Part shown: positions 12,195-22,984 of the stretch, piece by piece
Layout: every line of letters begins with the position of its first letter
Position numbering within the stretch: position 1 is the stretch's first letter
Assembly: GCA_036346205.1 (NCBI GenBank)
Contig: JARFJB010002037.1
Location: forward strand, 1,305,001 to 1,369,000
From: Vesta saturnalis
Lineage: Eukaryota; Arthropoda; Insecta; Coleoptera; Lampyridae
Direction: 5' to 3'
Length of the DNA: 64,000 bases
Notes under the pieces: generated by a model
Databases searched by the model: none
What the model was told of the DNA's origin: nothing
The model's input: the letters and a program-made list of their open reading frames with translations, nothing else
Translations under genes and position numbers: made by a program

Positions 12195-12310
12195 GATGCC
12201 AAAAGCTATTTAAACGGAGATTTTCTTCTTGTCTATTAAAATTATTAGGGTGTTTATATATTTCAATAGCTTCACGTTGCAAACGAACATAATAATGAGT
12301 TTGTCTTGAC
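12195..12310 (-). pseudogene. PLE GIY-YIG endonuclease, C-terminal scrap
   Basis: The minus translation reads REAIEIYKHPNNFNRQEE followed by LRLNSFW. The REAIEIxKHPxNFNRDxGLxL block is the conserved C-terminal end of Penelope-type GIY-YIG nucleases, with the Glu of REAIEIxKH thought to be catalytic in the family. The rest of the coding region is missing; immediately upstream on minus lies the inverted terminal arm. Confidence 0.7.
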
Positions 12311-12388
12311 AATATTTCCATATTGTCAAATTTTTCAATTTTGACAAAATTGTTTACAACATCTTTAACAATTTTTACAAATATACTA

Positions 12389-12421
12389 CTGACGAAGATA
12401 ACTGTAAGTGTTATCGAAACG
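12389..12421 (+). ncRNA. Hammerhead-like PLE motif (right arm copy)
   Basis: CTGACGA, an A, GATAAC-loop-GTTATC and GAAACG, an inverted duplicate of the minus-strand motif at 11522. The hairpin is identical in both arms despite differences elsewhere, which could reflect youth or constraint. Confidence 0.45.
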
Positions 12422-12565
12422 TTTAGATTGTATAATTTAAATACGCTATTAAAAATCCCAAAAAAGATAAGTATTTTATTATGGAATATAGAAAAGTTAC
12501 TTTTTAGGCAGGTAATTTATAACATCAAAACTAATAAGGTTTAGGATTGAATTGTATGTACGTTG

Positions 12566-13013
12566 CAAGTTTTAATAATGCACAATTTATGTGCATAAAT
12601 ATAGGGTACCGGATGAAGGCACTGATTACGCATCATAAACAAAAACAAACAACAGGTTCACTAATCGACATCTCCGTAAATCATGTACAAACTGCAACAC
12701 ATGTTACGCAACAAGAAGGAAACTTGTTACGTTCAACCAAAAAACTATAATGAAGGTCAAGAACGTCAAATTCCTTATTATATTGAACTACCTTAATCTT
12801 AATACTAATAAAACAGAACTGTACTAAACCTAAAGAAGCATTTTTCCCTTATTTTGTGTAAAAAAAAGGTTTGTTTATTCCACACGTAATTGGATTGTAC
12901 AAACGGAAAAAGAATGGTACATTTTACTATTTTATAAGTAGATACGTATGTGGAAGATATGAGCAACCCCTGAAATTATCAACATATTCAGTGTTTAATA
13001 TGTTATTTCTTCA
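12566..13013. other. No gene seen
   Basis: AT-rich sequence between the PLE and the next TIR. A short open frame at 12547-12750 has no recognisable motif. Confidence 0.5.
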
Positions 13014-13469
13014 AATAACCCAAACTTACCGTTTTTAAATGGAACACCCTGTGTATTTTTCACAATCTGATTCCATTTGCCTTCAGCTTTCCAAAAATAT
13101 GTAAAACTCTATAGTTATTTTCAACATTAATCTCGAAATTTACGGTATACAAATTTAAATTTTTTAATAGTTTGCTGGGGCGGAATCTGAAGTTGCTCTG
13201 TTGTCTAATATTTTTAATTTAATGGTTGGAAATTCGTTCATAATCCCATAACTTATGGCAGTTAATATAATACTTGCAAACGCAGAAAAATATGACATGC
13301 TTGTTTGTTACATAAATTGTAACGAAAATACAGACGAAACATTAGAAATGTATTTGCACAGGTAAAGGGTGTCTCAATAAAAGTGCACTATTTTGTTTAA
13401 AAATAAAAACACGTATTTTTTGAGTAAGTTGTGATATTTATATTGCATTAAAAATAAGACATGTTCCGA

Positions 13470-14564
13470 TTATGTACGGAATAAAATATCCGCCAAATGG
13501 CCCCCATGGCTCTGATGACAGTCCATTACTCTTTTCAAGAAATTTTTTATGACTTTTTGACAGAGATGTGACTGTATCTCACTGATAACGCGTTGGATCT
13601 CGGCCTTGAGCTCAGGAATTGTTTCTGGTTTATTGGCATAAACCCGAGATTTCACAAAACCCCAAAGAAAGAAATCGCACGGCGTTAAATCGCATGATCT
13701 TGATGGCCAGTTGACATCTGAATTTCTTAAGATGATTTGGTCTGGAAACCGTTGCTGGAATAAATTGATTGTTTCATGGGCGGTGTGGCAGGTGGCACCA
13801 TCCTGCTGAAACCACATGTCGTCCAGATTCATACCATCTAGTTGAGGCCACAAGAACTCCGTTATCATATTCCTGTAACGAATGCCGTTCACAGACACTG
13901 CAATTCCGACCTCGTTTTCAAAAAAGTAAGGTCCAATCACACCGCCTGACCAAATTCCGTACCAGACAGTTGCTCGTTGTGGATGCATTTCTTTCTCATG
14001 GTTTGCGTGCGGATTTTCTAAGCCCCAAATTCGACAATTTTGTTTATTCACAAAGCCATTCAGATGGAAATGCGCTTTATCGGCGAAGATGACTTTTTTC
14101 GAAAAATCGGCGTTCGCTTCACTTTGCCCATTGAACGAATTATCGACGCTTTGCATGGTCTGCTGGTTTGAGCTCCTGAGTAAGCTAAATTTTGTACGGG
14201 CGAAGGTGGGGGTCTTTCGCCAAAATTCGCTACGTAGTGCTTCGTGAAATTTGAAGTTGTTGAGCCCAATGCCGAATTGTTGTTTTCGGGTTTTCGGCTA
14301 CACTCTCGTTTACAGCAGCAATGTTTTCACGAGATCTACCGTATGTCGACGCAGAGGAGACTTACTGTCCATAACCGATCCAGTTTCTTCAAATTTTTCG
14401 ACTACTCTTCGAATTGTGGACACCTTAGGTGCACTTTCCCGACCAAAAATTCCGCGAAGTTTGCGAGCGGTCTCAGCGTAACTTTCTCCATTTTTGTGAT
14501 GCGTTTTCACAATGATAACACGTTCTTCTTTTGAGTAATGCTCTATTTTTATTAATCGGAACAA
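13470..14564 (-). pseudogene. Mariner-like transposase, nearly intact but frameshifted
   Basis: The minus frame from about 14564 begins MFRLIKIEHYSKEERVIIVK with an HTH (GESYAETARKLRGIFG) and the linker VSTIRRVVEKFEETGSV. The catalytic half is open from 14156 to 13470: VIFADKAHFHLNGFVN, MWFQQDGATCHTA, then RSCDLTPCDFFLWGFVKSRV and a normal C-terminus. The first catalytic Asp (FADKAHF) and second (QQDGA) are present; the third site reads CDLTPCD. At least two frameshifts (near 14270-14310 and 14060-14160) break the middle. It is the best-preserved DNA transposase in the window. The left border near 13365 (AGGGTGTCTCAATAAAAGTG) is plausible; no matching right TIR was found. Confidence 0.88.
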
Positions 14565-14599
14565 TTATAGGTGACAGCTGTAAAACTACAGGAGTGCCA

Positions 14600-15412
14600 C
14601 ATCCACCAAAAAAAAAATACACCAAATTTAAATAGTGCGACAACCGATATTTATCTACCTATCTTATTACTTGAAGTGATAATTTACAAAAAAATACATC
14701 TCATAGATATCCAGAGAGACGAGAGCCAGAAAAAAGAATATTTTCAAGAATAAAGTTAGATCTAATTGAACAAGGCTCTTTTTATAAACCAAGAAAATCG
14801 CGAAATTGACGAAGTAAATGTATTACCGCCAACCACAACAAATCCCAATACCTCTTGCAGAGCGACAGCCTTCAGTATTGGAGTGCCTAAAACTCACTTC
14901 TGGCCTATGAGAATATTTCACGTACATTGTTTTTATGAGAACGTCAAGGAAGGTTTGACTTTATTGTATCATGTTTCATATTGGGTAGTAAAATCTTACA
15001 TCACACTTTTGACGGAGACCTTACTGCCTATAGATGTTTACGAAGTTTGAAAATTAGTGTACATATCTTTACAGCAAGACGGTGCTATTGCCCACAACGC
15101 CAAAAAATCGTCAGAAACTATCTAGATTTCCAGGCCTCTGAATAGGTACGAATGGGCCTGTAAGATGTCCACCCAGATCACCAGATTTGTCAGTTCTAGA
15201 TTTCTTTCTGTGGGGATATCTTAAGAATGAAATTTATAAAACCCAATATCAACACTGGTGGATCTACGCAACGCCATGGGCAAGTTCTTTTTATGGAACT
15301 ACTGTTGAGGCTTGTTATTATTTTAAATGCAATAAGTCGACTCAGAACAATGTGTGAAACTTGTTTAAGGCACAATGACGATCAAAGTGTACATTTTTGC
15401 AAGCTATTTTAA
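14600..15412 (+). pseudogene. Mariner-like transposase remnant of the outer element
   Basis: Plus-strand pieces include NPNTSCRATAFSIGVPKT (second HTH region), then GLTLLYHVSYWV, TETLLPIDVYEV, and further on LQQDGAIAHNAKKSSETI with the catalytic QQDGA. After another frame change comes SSRFLSVGIS, the worn equivalent of DLSVLDFFLWGYLKN. Multiple stops and at least three frame changes. The order matches insect mariner-like proteins with a long HTH N-terminus; this is the transposase of the element bounded by the 13014/15630 TIRs. Confidence 0.75.
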
Positions 15413-15630
15413 TGTTTTATTGTTACGTGATACTATAAAATTAAAAAAAAAGATTTTTTATTCTTTCCGCTCTGGCCTACCATTAAAAAATAAAAAATTG
15501 TAATAACGTAAATTTTGAAGTTAATGTTGAAAAGAACTATAGAGTTTTATGTATTTTTGGAATGCTGAAGACAAATGGAAATAAATTGTGAAAAAATATA
15601 CAGAGTGTTCCATGTACATTTGGGTTATTT

Positions 15631-16135
15631 AAAAAAAACCTGCAATAATTATAGAAAAGTTATGTACGCCATTTGATTCTACGTAAAAATATCTATCAGT
15701 ATGAGTGCTCACTTTATTTCTATGTTATTTGCTAACATAGATGGATACAAAATGCCACATTTTCAAAATCGCCCTGTATATCAGAAACGAAGCGTGCCAT
15801 AGAAATTTAGTTTCGTCGATCTTTCGTTTCGTAAAAAAGTAGCATAGAAACGCGAAAACCACAACTTCCTATAAGCCGTCGAAATCGGGATACATGGTAC
15901 AATAACGCCGTGGTACTTCTGCATCCACACATTAAGCTCGTGGCATTATTCTTTGTTATATTTAATAATAAATTTGTATGTTTTTATGTGCAGGAAAATT
16001 AATATTAAATAGCAACGCGTATAATACAGAAGATTAATAAAAAAATTCTTTCGAATTATTTTTGCCAAATTTCGATTTAAAAATTACATTAAATTGATAT
16101 TACTATATTGTAAGTTCCATTAGACAACTCGATAA
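15631..16135. other. No gene seen
   Basis: AT-rich and non-coding. At 16138-16200 a small hairpin-like stretch (ATTACTTTACAAGGGAAG ... TTTCCTGTGTAAAGTA) resembles sequences at 17653-17755, suggesting another fragment of the foldback family there. Confidence 0.45.
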
Positions 16136-16254
16136 TGTGAAAAATAGTATATTACTTTACAAGGGAAGTAAATCCTTATTTCCTGTGTAAAGTACATTAT
16201 TTTTTATTTATTTAACGCTTTTATTCAACTCACTTTGTCCGGTTCAAATCTTGT

Positions 16255-16790
16255 AATTGAATTTTCAACAACTTCCTGATCTCCGATTGAGCTGAATTTG
16301 GCATATATGCGTATTCTTGATGACACACGAATATGTGTTTTTTGTTTTGACTTTTGCGGCCAAATTTGGCCAAATATGATCGAAATGTTTGTTTACTAAG
16401 CCAGGACCTTGAAATTTTTCGCTTTTCGCATAATACCATGCACAAAAATATACGACAAGTTGAGTTTCAAGGTCACGGGGCTGCGTTGCGGCCAAATTTG
16501 GTTAAATATGGTCGAAATTTTTGTTTATAAAGCTAGGGCCTACAAATTTAGGACTTAAGCTTTTGGCATAATACCATGCACACAAATATGCGACAAGTTG
16601 AGTTCAAGATCAGGGGGCTGCGCCCGCGGGGCTCAAAGTATTTTATTCGGTCAAAAAAAATTAACTATTTTCCGATCTCCGGTTGAGCTTAATTTCGGCA
16701 TACATGTATATTGTCCAAGTAAGTTCGAAATTTTTTTTTATAAAACTAGAGTTTCTTTCTTTGTTGGAACCACACCCAAGCGACTAAAAA
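16255..16790. repeat. Diverged tandem units, ~133-bp period
   Basis: The block TCGAAATGTTTGTTTAC at 16379 recurs as TCGAAATTTTTGTTTAT at about 16512 and, weaker, near 16723. GCATAATACCATGCACA recurs at about 16427 and 16566, and CGACAAGTTGAGTT at about 16452 and 16591. A second partial repeat (CGATCTCCG-GTTGAGCT) occurs near 16281 and 16673. Small open frames here are by-products of the repeat. Confidence 0.65.
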
Positions 16791-17070
16791 GTAGAAAATA
16801 AAAATAAGTAAAAAAAAAAACATTTGTAAAAAACGCTTTTATTTCCAAATGTAGTAAAAAGAATAAAATAATTTTTTTATCTACCTATTAACATCAAAAA
16901 TTTTTGTGACTAAAAATAAAAGTGTGGGGCATAAATGATTGTATATTTATAACAGAGCATATCAACACCTAATTTAATGGGTAGATAAAAAAATTATTTT
17001 ATTCTTTTTACTACATTTGGAAATAAAAGCGTTTTTTAAAAATGTTTTTTTTACTTATTTTTATTTTCAC
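16788..17070. repeat. Foldback element with ~95-bp arms
   Basis: The left arm (about 16790-16895) contains AAATAAAAATAAGTAAAAAA, AACGCTTTTATTTCC and AGAATAAAATAATTTTTTTA. The right arm (about 16975-17070) is its near-perfect inverse. The loop is about 85 bp. No ORF. This is a MITE-like hairpin with recent-looking arm identity. Confidence 0.8.
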
Positions 17071-18033
17071 TATCAACACGTTATATTGTCTATTAACAAT
17101 TATTTTATGATTTTATTACAAAAATTCATTAGGAGAATATCATGTCATCTTAGCTAAATTAAGTTGTGGTCTTTGCATTGGAACTAAGTAACCGTTTGTC
17201 ATTTGATGAAAAACATTTTTTTCACTATCAATCAAGTAAGTAGCATTTACAGTATGTCATTTTGTGGAAGTGGCTTATATTTACACAACCTTTTCAAGGC
17301 ATGACAACTGGGATATAATATTATTTCCCTGTTGATATTGTCGAAAAGTGAGTATCACAATAAGGTTAACTTTATTATTTATTAATATTAATTGTAAACG
17401 TACAATCTGTACAATTGTTTATACTTAAAAATCTATTAGCTGCAATATCTTCAGAGATGTGCACATTATTGGACCTGTTATTTAATGATTTATGTTTTTC
17501 ATCAAATGATAAACGGTTACTACAGTGCCAATGCAAAGATTACTACTTAATTTTGCTATAATGACATGATATTCTTCTCATAATGAATTTTTGTAATAAA
17601 ATCATAAAATAATTGTTAATAGACAATATAACGTATTGATAGTGAAAAAAATAAAGTACTTTACTTGTTAAATCCCTCGCATACGCTGGGGATTCAAATA
17701 ATGATCGGTAGTGTAAATCCTACTGACTTCACTTGTAAAGTAATATAATATTTGACTTATAACATGTCCAATAATATGCACATCTCTGAATATTTGGCTA
17801 CTAATAGATTTTTAAGTATAAACAATTGTACAGATTGTACGTTTACAATTAATATTAATAAATAATTAAGTTAATCTTATGGTGATAGCCACTTTTTAAC
17901 AATATCAACATTTACTTCCCTAGGGAAATAATATCATATACATGTTGTTATGCCAACTTGTAAAGATTGTGTAAATTTAAGCTACTTCTCTAGAACGACA
18001 TAACGTAAGTGATACTTGATTAATAGTGAAAAA
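17064..18033. repeat. Two interlocked long inverted repeats (order A-B-A'-B')
   Basis: Arm A (17064-17213) pairs with A' (about 17481-17655): both carry ATTGTCTATTAACAATTAT and ATTTTATTACAAAAATTCAT in inverse orientation. Arm B (17214-17480) pairs with B' (about 17756-18033): shared blocks include AATATTAATTGTAAACGTAC and TTTATACTTAAAAATCTATT. Both pairs start with TTTTTCACTATCAA or a close variant. Because B lies inside the A pair while B' lies outside it, the pairs interlock. No ORF. Confidence 0.75.
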
Positions 18034-20930
18034 ATGGAATTTTGAACTTCCCTTGCAACAAAAATATTTCTTTGAGAAGAATGGGGAGGGGGGCAGGAAC
18101 ACACACATCATAATTATTATTCGAAATATGAATATAAGAGTTGTTAGAAGTACACACAAGTTCGTGTAAAAAGAAAATAAATTCTGATACGTTACAACAG
18201 ATTTTGAACAGAATTAACTGTATCGGGTTTGATATCATTTATCATGTTCGTAAAATTGTTATAAATAATTCTATGTGTGTTATACAAAAGAATGAACACT
18301 TAATTGATAGTAGGCGAAGAAGATTAATGTTTCTTTCTTAATTATAGTTTTTTCAACCTATTAAATTTAAAAGTCATTAATTAATGTTTTGTTATTTTAA
18401 AAATGGTTTACCTCCTTCAAATATCCAAAGTTAAATCCGTGTACATATTTTTTTTGTTGCATTTTTGAACAGCCCGATTAATGCTATGGGAATGTACCAA
18501 TTATTGTTATGATCATTTTGACTGATACTGCGACTTTTAGTTTTTTAAGTTTTTTGCTGTCGATACGTGAATACTGCTGCGGAATTTCATACGAGGCTCA
18601 TTCCACCTGTATTCTTTAAAATATTGAGTGAATCATTATCTTTACGTATTCTAGTGTACATTATTACAATTCAAGGAACAATAAATACTGAAAGTCAAGA
18701 ATACTTTACAATAAATAAGGACAATAACAATTAATTTATATAATTAGTAGTCTCAGTGCGCTTAGATTGCAGATTTACGTATGTGCCGCCATCGCATGCA
18801 ATACCAAATTTGACAAAGACGGGTTTAGCAATTCCAATGGAAAATCGCAGACTGCGTGGCTTTGTTTCCTATTATAGCGTTATTGCATGAAGACCGCATC
18901 TGGCTTTAAACCAAATGTGGTGATCGTAGAAAAACTACGTTATATCATGGAAATTGTACACGAAGCAAACAAGAATTCGACCTTCTTTTTTTTGTGAAAA
19001 AAAGGCACTAAACATTGCAAATCTAATACATACAGAATTACAAAAGCTTGTACAAATTTCCCTGTTTGCATTCCACATCATTTTGAGAATTGTTTCACTG
19101 AAGTTGTTACAAGGAGTGGCCGTACTACTCCATCTATATTTCATAATTATTGTTAAGAGATATTAGTACAAATTACACAATTTGTATTATTCATAAATAA
19201 CGTCGTTCTAATACGTTTAAACAAATATCTAAAGAATTCAAATTAAATTACAATTAAAAATAATTAATCTCTTAAATAAGTATATGGATTGACCATGGAC
19301 AAATCACTTAAGATGAAATATAGTTCAATGTGGTAATAGTTTCTAATTGTCTTCTAATTATGTAAAATTCTTCGTAGTAGCTTATAATATAGTGTTGCAA
19401 AAGTACAAGGCAGTATTCACATACTTTAGCTTAATTAACTAGAGATTTATTGTTTTTTAAATATTTTAATGCACTTTGTTTATGTAGCACAATATTTAAA
19501 ATTAAATCTCATTTATTTCATGATTATAAATTAAAAACTTTTGATTAATAATGATTTTTTCATGCTGACGCTCAAATTAGACTATTTATGAGATGTGTAA
19601 ATTATACTATTGTATAAGCGCACAATTGCGATTAAACTAAAAAGATAAATAACTGAAACTGAAGAATGTGCACTCTGAAGGTGGTCTGGCAATAAAAAGG
19701 AGCACCGCAGAATTATCATTTACGATGATATTACAAGACGTAGGTAATTTTTAACAGGATATCATTTTTAGTCTCTGCATTTTTTAAATATTTGGGGCAA
19801 ACCACGAAAGCTCAAAACCCTAAGTATTGGGTACTAAAGAATTTTGAAGCTCGGGGATGAAACCAAAAGGTTGTAACTTTCATAATCAGGACACCTCGAG
19901 TACAAGGAAACAACCATAGCGGGTGTTTTGAGCATCGATGAACGACTGTCTCCACAAGGTTTGGAAGAGGGATCAGTTATAACAAGAAACCATAGAATGT
20001 TTAAGAATCTTACGATTGTTAACAAAACTGATACATGCCTTTTTGAACGCTGTGAAGCGTGACCAGAGAGTCCGATCCCTAAATCTGAGCATAGGTCCAG
20101 GTTTCACTGATGTTAAATGCTTCTCCAATCCCTGATTTTGTAAAAATCTTGTGGAAGAGAATCCGTTATTGTTATTTTCATAGCCATAGATTAGATGACG
20201 TGGATAATTTTGTTATTATATTCTTAAACATTTTAAGATATCGCACACAATTTGTTAAGGTGAAGCTCTATTTTTTGGTAGTTGTAAGCGGGCAAGCACA
20301 GCAAAAACAATATAGGCTGACAAGGACATCCATCTAGACCACTATTAGAGCGAATAAAGAGAGAATCGTTTGTTGTAGTGTGGAGATAGGTGTCAGAATG
20401 TAAAACGTGAACTGGCAATCAAATTTTAATATGCGAAATTTATTATGATACAAAAAAGCTTTGATTATTAGATCAAACTAGTGGTTTGAATTAGCCATTA
20501 TTCTCGAAAAAACAAATGTCATTTTACAACTACGATTGATGCACTCTGTACAAAATCATCGTTAAATATCGAACTGTTTCTACTCAGCTGTTTTATTTGG
20601 AACGACCTGAAGAATAACATAACTCAAAAGTTGCTCTAAAGAGTTTTGGGATTTGATGAGTAATTCTGAGGAACCAAGATTTAAGATGTTAAATGTTTAT
20701 TATCTGCCGGGCAGAGACAGTAAAATTGCAGCTAAGAACAATAAGAGGGAATAGAACAAATATTTACAAACAAAATAGTAAGGAGGCTTAGACAACGTAA
20801 TACAACACGTATAAAGAAAGTCAGAAGCTATTCTTAGGAGCCTTTAAGAACATGAGACAAAAAAAGGCAGAGAGAGTAACAAATATGAGGGATAAGAAAT
20901 TATTATTGAGAATAAAAGAACCAGTGTAAC
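18034..20930. other. Long non-coding stretch
   Basis: AT-rich, with stops frequent in all frames and only short unremarkable open frames (for example 18954-19166). I saw no domain, TIR pair, tRNA or clear tandem repeat. It may be intron or decayed repeat. Confidence 0.5.
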
Positions 20931-20939
20931 TTTTTCAAA

Positions 20940-21925
20940 ATTTTATTTTAGATATGTTCAGAGTAGTTACGTTCTGGTATAATGCACTTAGCCATTCTTT
21001 CCTTCCCCCGCTTAAATGCCTCAAGCCAAGCAGCTTTAGGAGTACTATTAAAATAACACGTAACAGCTCTTCCTCTGAAAAAACCATCATCCGGATAAAT
21101 TCTTTTTTAGTCCAAAGAAACAGGAAAGTCGTACATTGCCAGATCCGGTAAGTAGGGAAGGAGTTTTCCATTACATTAATCTCGTTTGCAGAAAAATACT
21201 GCAAGTTAGCTCTGTAGTGTAAGCAAAGGCCTTATCATGTTGTAGCATAATTACTTTCTTTGGCACTTTATTAAACACTTCCGGCAAACAGTGCTCTACG
21301 TATCATTTAGCTGTGACAGTTTTATGTTCCTCACTAGACCGGTACTTCTAAAGAACACAGCGTACATTACCTTCTTCATTGCTCGTTTTCATGGATCCAT
21401 ACCCTTATCAAGTTGGCCTGTGGAAAAATGGTATGTAAGTTTCATCGCCTGATTTTCGACAAAATGTGTCGTCCACCATTCATAAACAATTAACGAGTTT
21501 CGTGGCATTTTCGTACTCGTTCTGCTTTTTAAAGGTCTGTAAGATGATGAGGGTACAAAACGACTTACGACATGTCTTGTATTATTGTTTTTAACAGATA
21601 AGGATCCAATCCCCAGTTCCATAACTTTCTTCACAGAAACAATGTTTTCCACTGTCACAGCGGTAATGGCAAGGACTGCGCCTTTCTGGTGATCAACTGT
21701 ATTTCTTTTACATTCGAATTCCTTTACATTCGAATTCCTTGTACCATCTGTAAATGGTTGCCGAGGAAGGGGCCTTATCGTCAAATGTTGATTCCAAACG
21801 TTCTTCGCAGTCATACGCTCTTAAACATTTATTGAAGTCATAATAAATCATTGTGCAGAAGTGTTTTCGGGTTAATCCCATTTTTTCACTACACTTTTGA
21901 AACAAAACTGTCTTTTTCAAATGCT
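20940..21925 (-). pseudogene. Mariner transposase pseudogene
   Basis: On minus, 21920-21708 gives MGLTRKHFCTMIYYDFNKC and ATIYRWYKEFECKG, a mariner HTH. The next part carries AVTVENIVSVKKVMELG, then SLIVYEWWTTHFVENQAMKLTYHFSTG, the equivalent of the first catalytic block. The end is fragmentary, with DYKRIYPDDGFF and LEAFKRGKEWLSAL. A 17-bp direct duplication (ATTCGAATTCCTTTACA, then again) near 21714-21740 adds to the damage. No clear TIRs. Confidence 0.6.
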
Positions 21926-22319
21926 ATTTAAGTTAAATTAGCAAATGAAGCGTCATATGTCAGGTGAAGAGTTGCTCTTACTGAGGCTGCATTTTTTGTT
22001 TTCCATGACCTGCCTAAATTCTTCATTCTAGAGTAATGGCTTGTCCCTCTTACAAAAGATAAATGTCATAAAGAAAGAATATAAAACTATGAACATATGG
22101 AAGGAATACTATAACATATTATTAGACCAGAATGACATAATTTCTGAAAACCAACAGACCAAAGAAATACTGTAATAGGAAATGAAATATGGAATAAACA
22201 CAGAAGTAAAAAAGGTAACCGAAAATTAAAATTGGATAACACAAAATTTGACAACAGAGCATTATAACGCAAATATGAAAAACAAGGAGAATTAAACCTG
22301 CAGAGGCATCAATATCCGT

Positions 22320-22900
22320 AACTAGCAGTGTATCAAACACATATAGTAAGTATTACAGAAAAGTCTGGTAGAAACACTTGGGCATGCATTACATGAAACA
22401 CTGTTTGAATTTCGATCTTGTAAAGGAGTAAATATTTATTATGAAGCAGGAAAAAAGAAGATAGTTTCATTTGTGGTTTACAGACCAGAAAAAACTGCTT
22501 TCGACAAGATTAAAACAAAAGATATTGGAGGCGCTTAGAAATACAGATATATACTAGTAGTATTAATAAGAGACGTACAATGTTTATATAAAGAATCAAA
22601 AAATATAAGACCAAGACAATATAACTTTGTTATGTTTGAAATATATAAAACTAGTAATATTAGAACTCTGCTATGCGGAGAATATGCATATTACCGCAAA
22701 AGACTAACAAATACCGAAAAAGAGTACACGCGACTACCAGGAAACTTTGGATGAAAGAAGAATTTAAGCCAAGTCAAGTACAGTAATTTAAATATTTAGG
22801 ATGCTTGATAATAAAGCAAGAGCTTAAAGCACAAGGGGTGTCGACTCAATTGAACGTAGCTGAAGGAAGTAAGGTGTGTGGTGACCACAGAGAAAAAACA
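22320..22900 (+). pseudogene. LINE reverse transcriptase fragment
   Basis: In plus frames, ETLGHALHETLFEFRSCKGV is followed by KKIVSFVVYRPEKTAFDKIK, recalling QFGFRKGR ... FVDLEKAFDRV of non-LTR reverse transcriptases. About 240 bp downstream a separate frame reads VQ, stop, FKYLGCLI, matching the FKYLGxxI block that follows the YxDD region. The YxDD itself is not visible. Several stops. I infer an old CR1/RTE/Jockey-grade LINE without choosing a clade. Confidence 0.5.
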
Positions 22901-22984
22901 TCATAATACTGATTTTACCGACCTTTCAAACTTGGTACACCAAATTACTGCTATTGAAAACGTTTAGAAGAAAAATTTAGATCG

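Larger units (their letters stand above)
9890..12565 (-). mobile_element. Penelope-like element with inverted terminal arms, hosting a Tc1 insertion
   Basis: The right arm (about 12310-12565) is an inverted copy of the left arm, which is split into 9900-9948 and 11325-11640. Shared landmarks are ATTCAATCCTAAAC, CTTATTAGTTTTGATGTTAT, AATAAAATACTTATCTTTTT and TACAATCTAAACGTTTCGAT. The left arm was cut by a Tc1 element at TA 9947-9948 and carries an extra ~110 bp. Inside, the minus strand at 12195-12310 encodes the C-terminal end of a PLE GIY-YIG endonuclease. Inverted terminal copies around a 5'-truncated body are a known arrangement for PLEs. No reverse transcriptase remains. Confidence 0.7.
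13014..15630 (+). mobile_element. Mariner-like element with ~150-bp TIRs carrying a nested mariner
   Basis: The left end begins AAATAACCCAAA and proceeds through ATGGAACACCCTGTGTATT, CCATTTGCCTTCAGC and AAAACTCTATAGTTATTTTC to about 13170. The right end (about 15480-15630) is the inverted counterpart, ending TTTGGGTTATTT. Inside, a plus-strand transposase remnant occupies 14600-15412 and a minus-strand transposase of another family lies at 13470-14564. The simplest reading is an old element invaded by a younger, oppositely oriented one. Confidence 0.75.

Noticed and set aside
13769..14092. Plus-strand 107-codon frame
   Set aside because: Antisense of the well-supported mariner transposase on minus.
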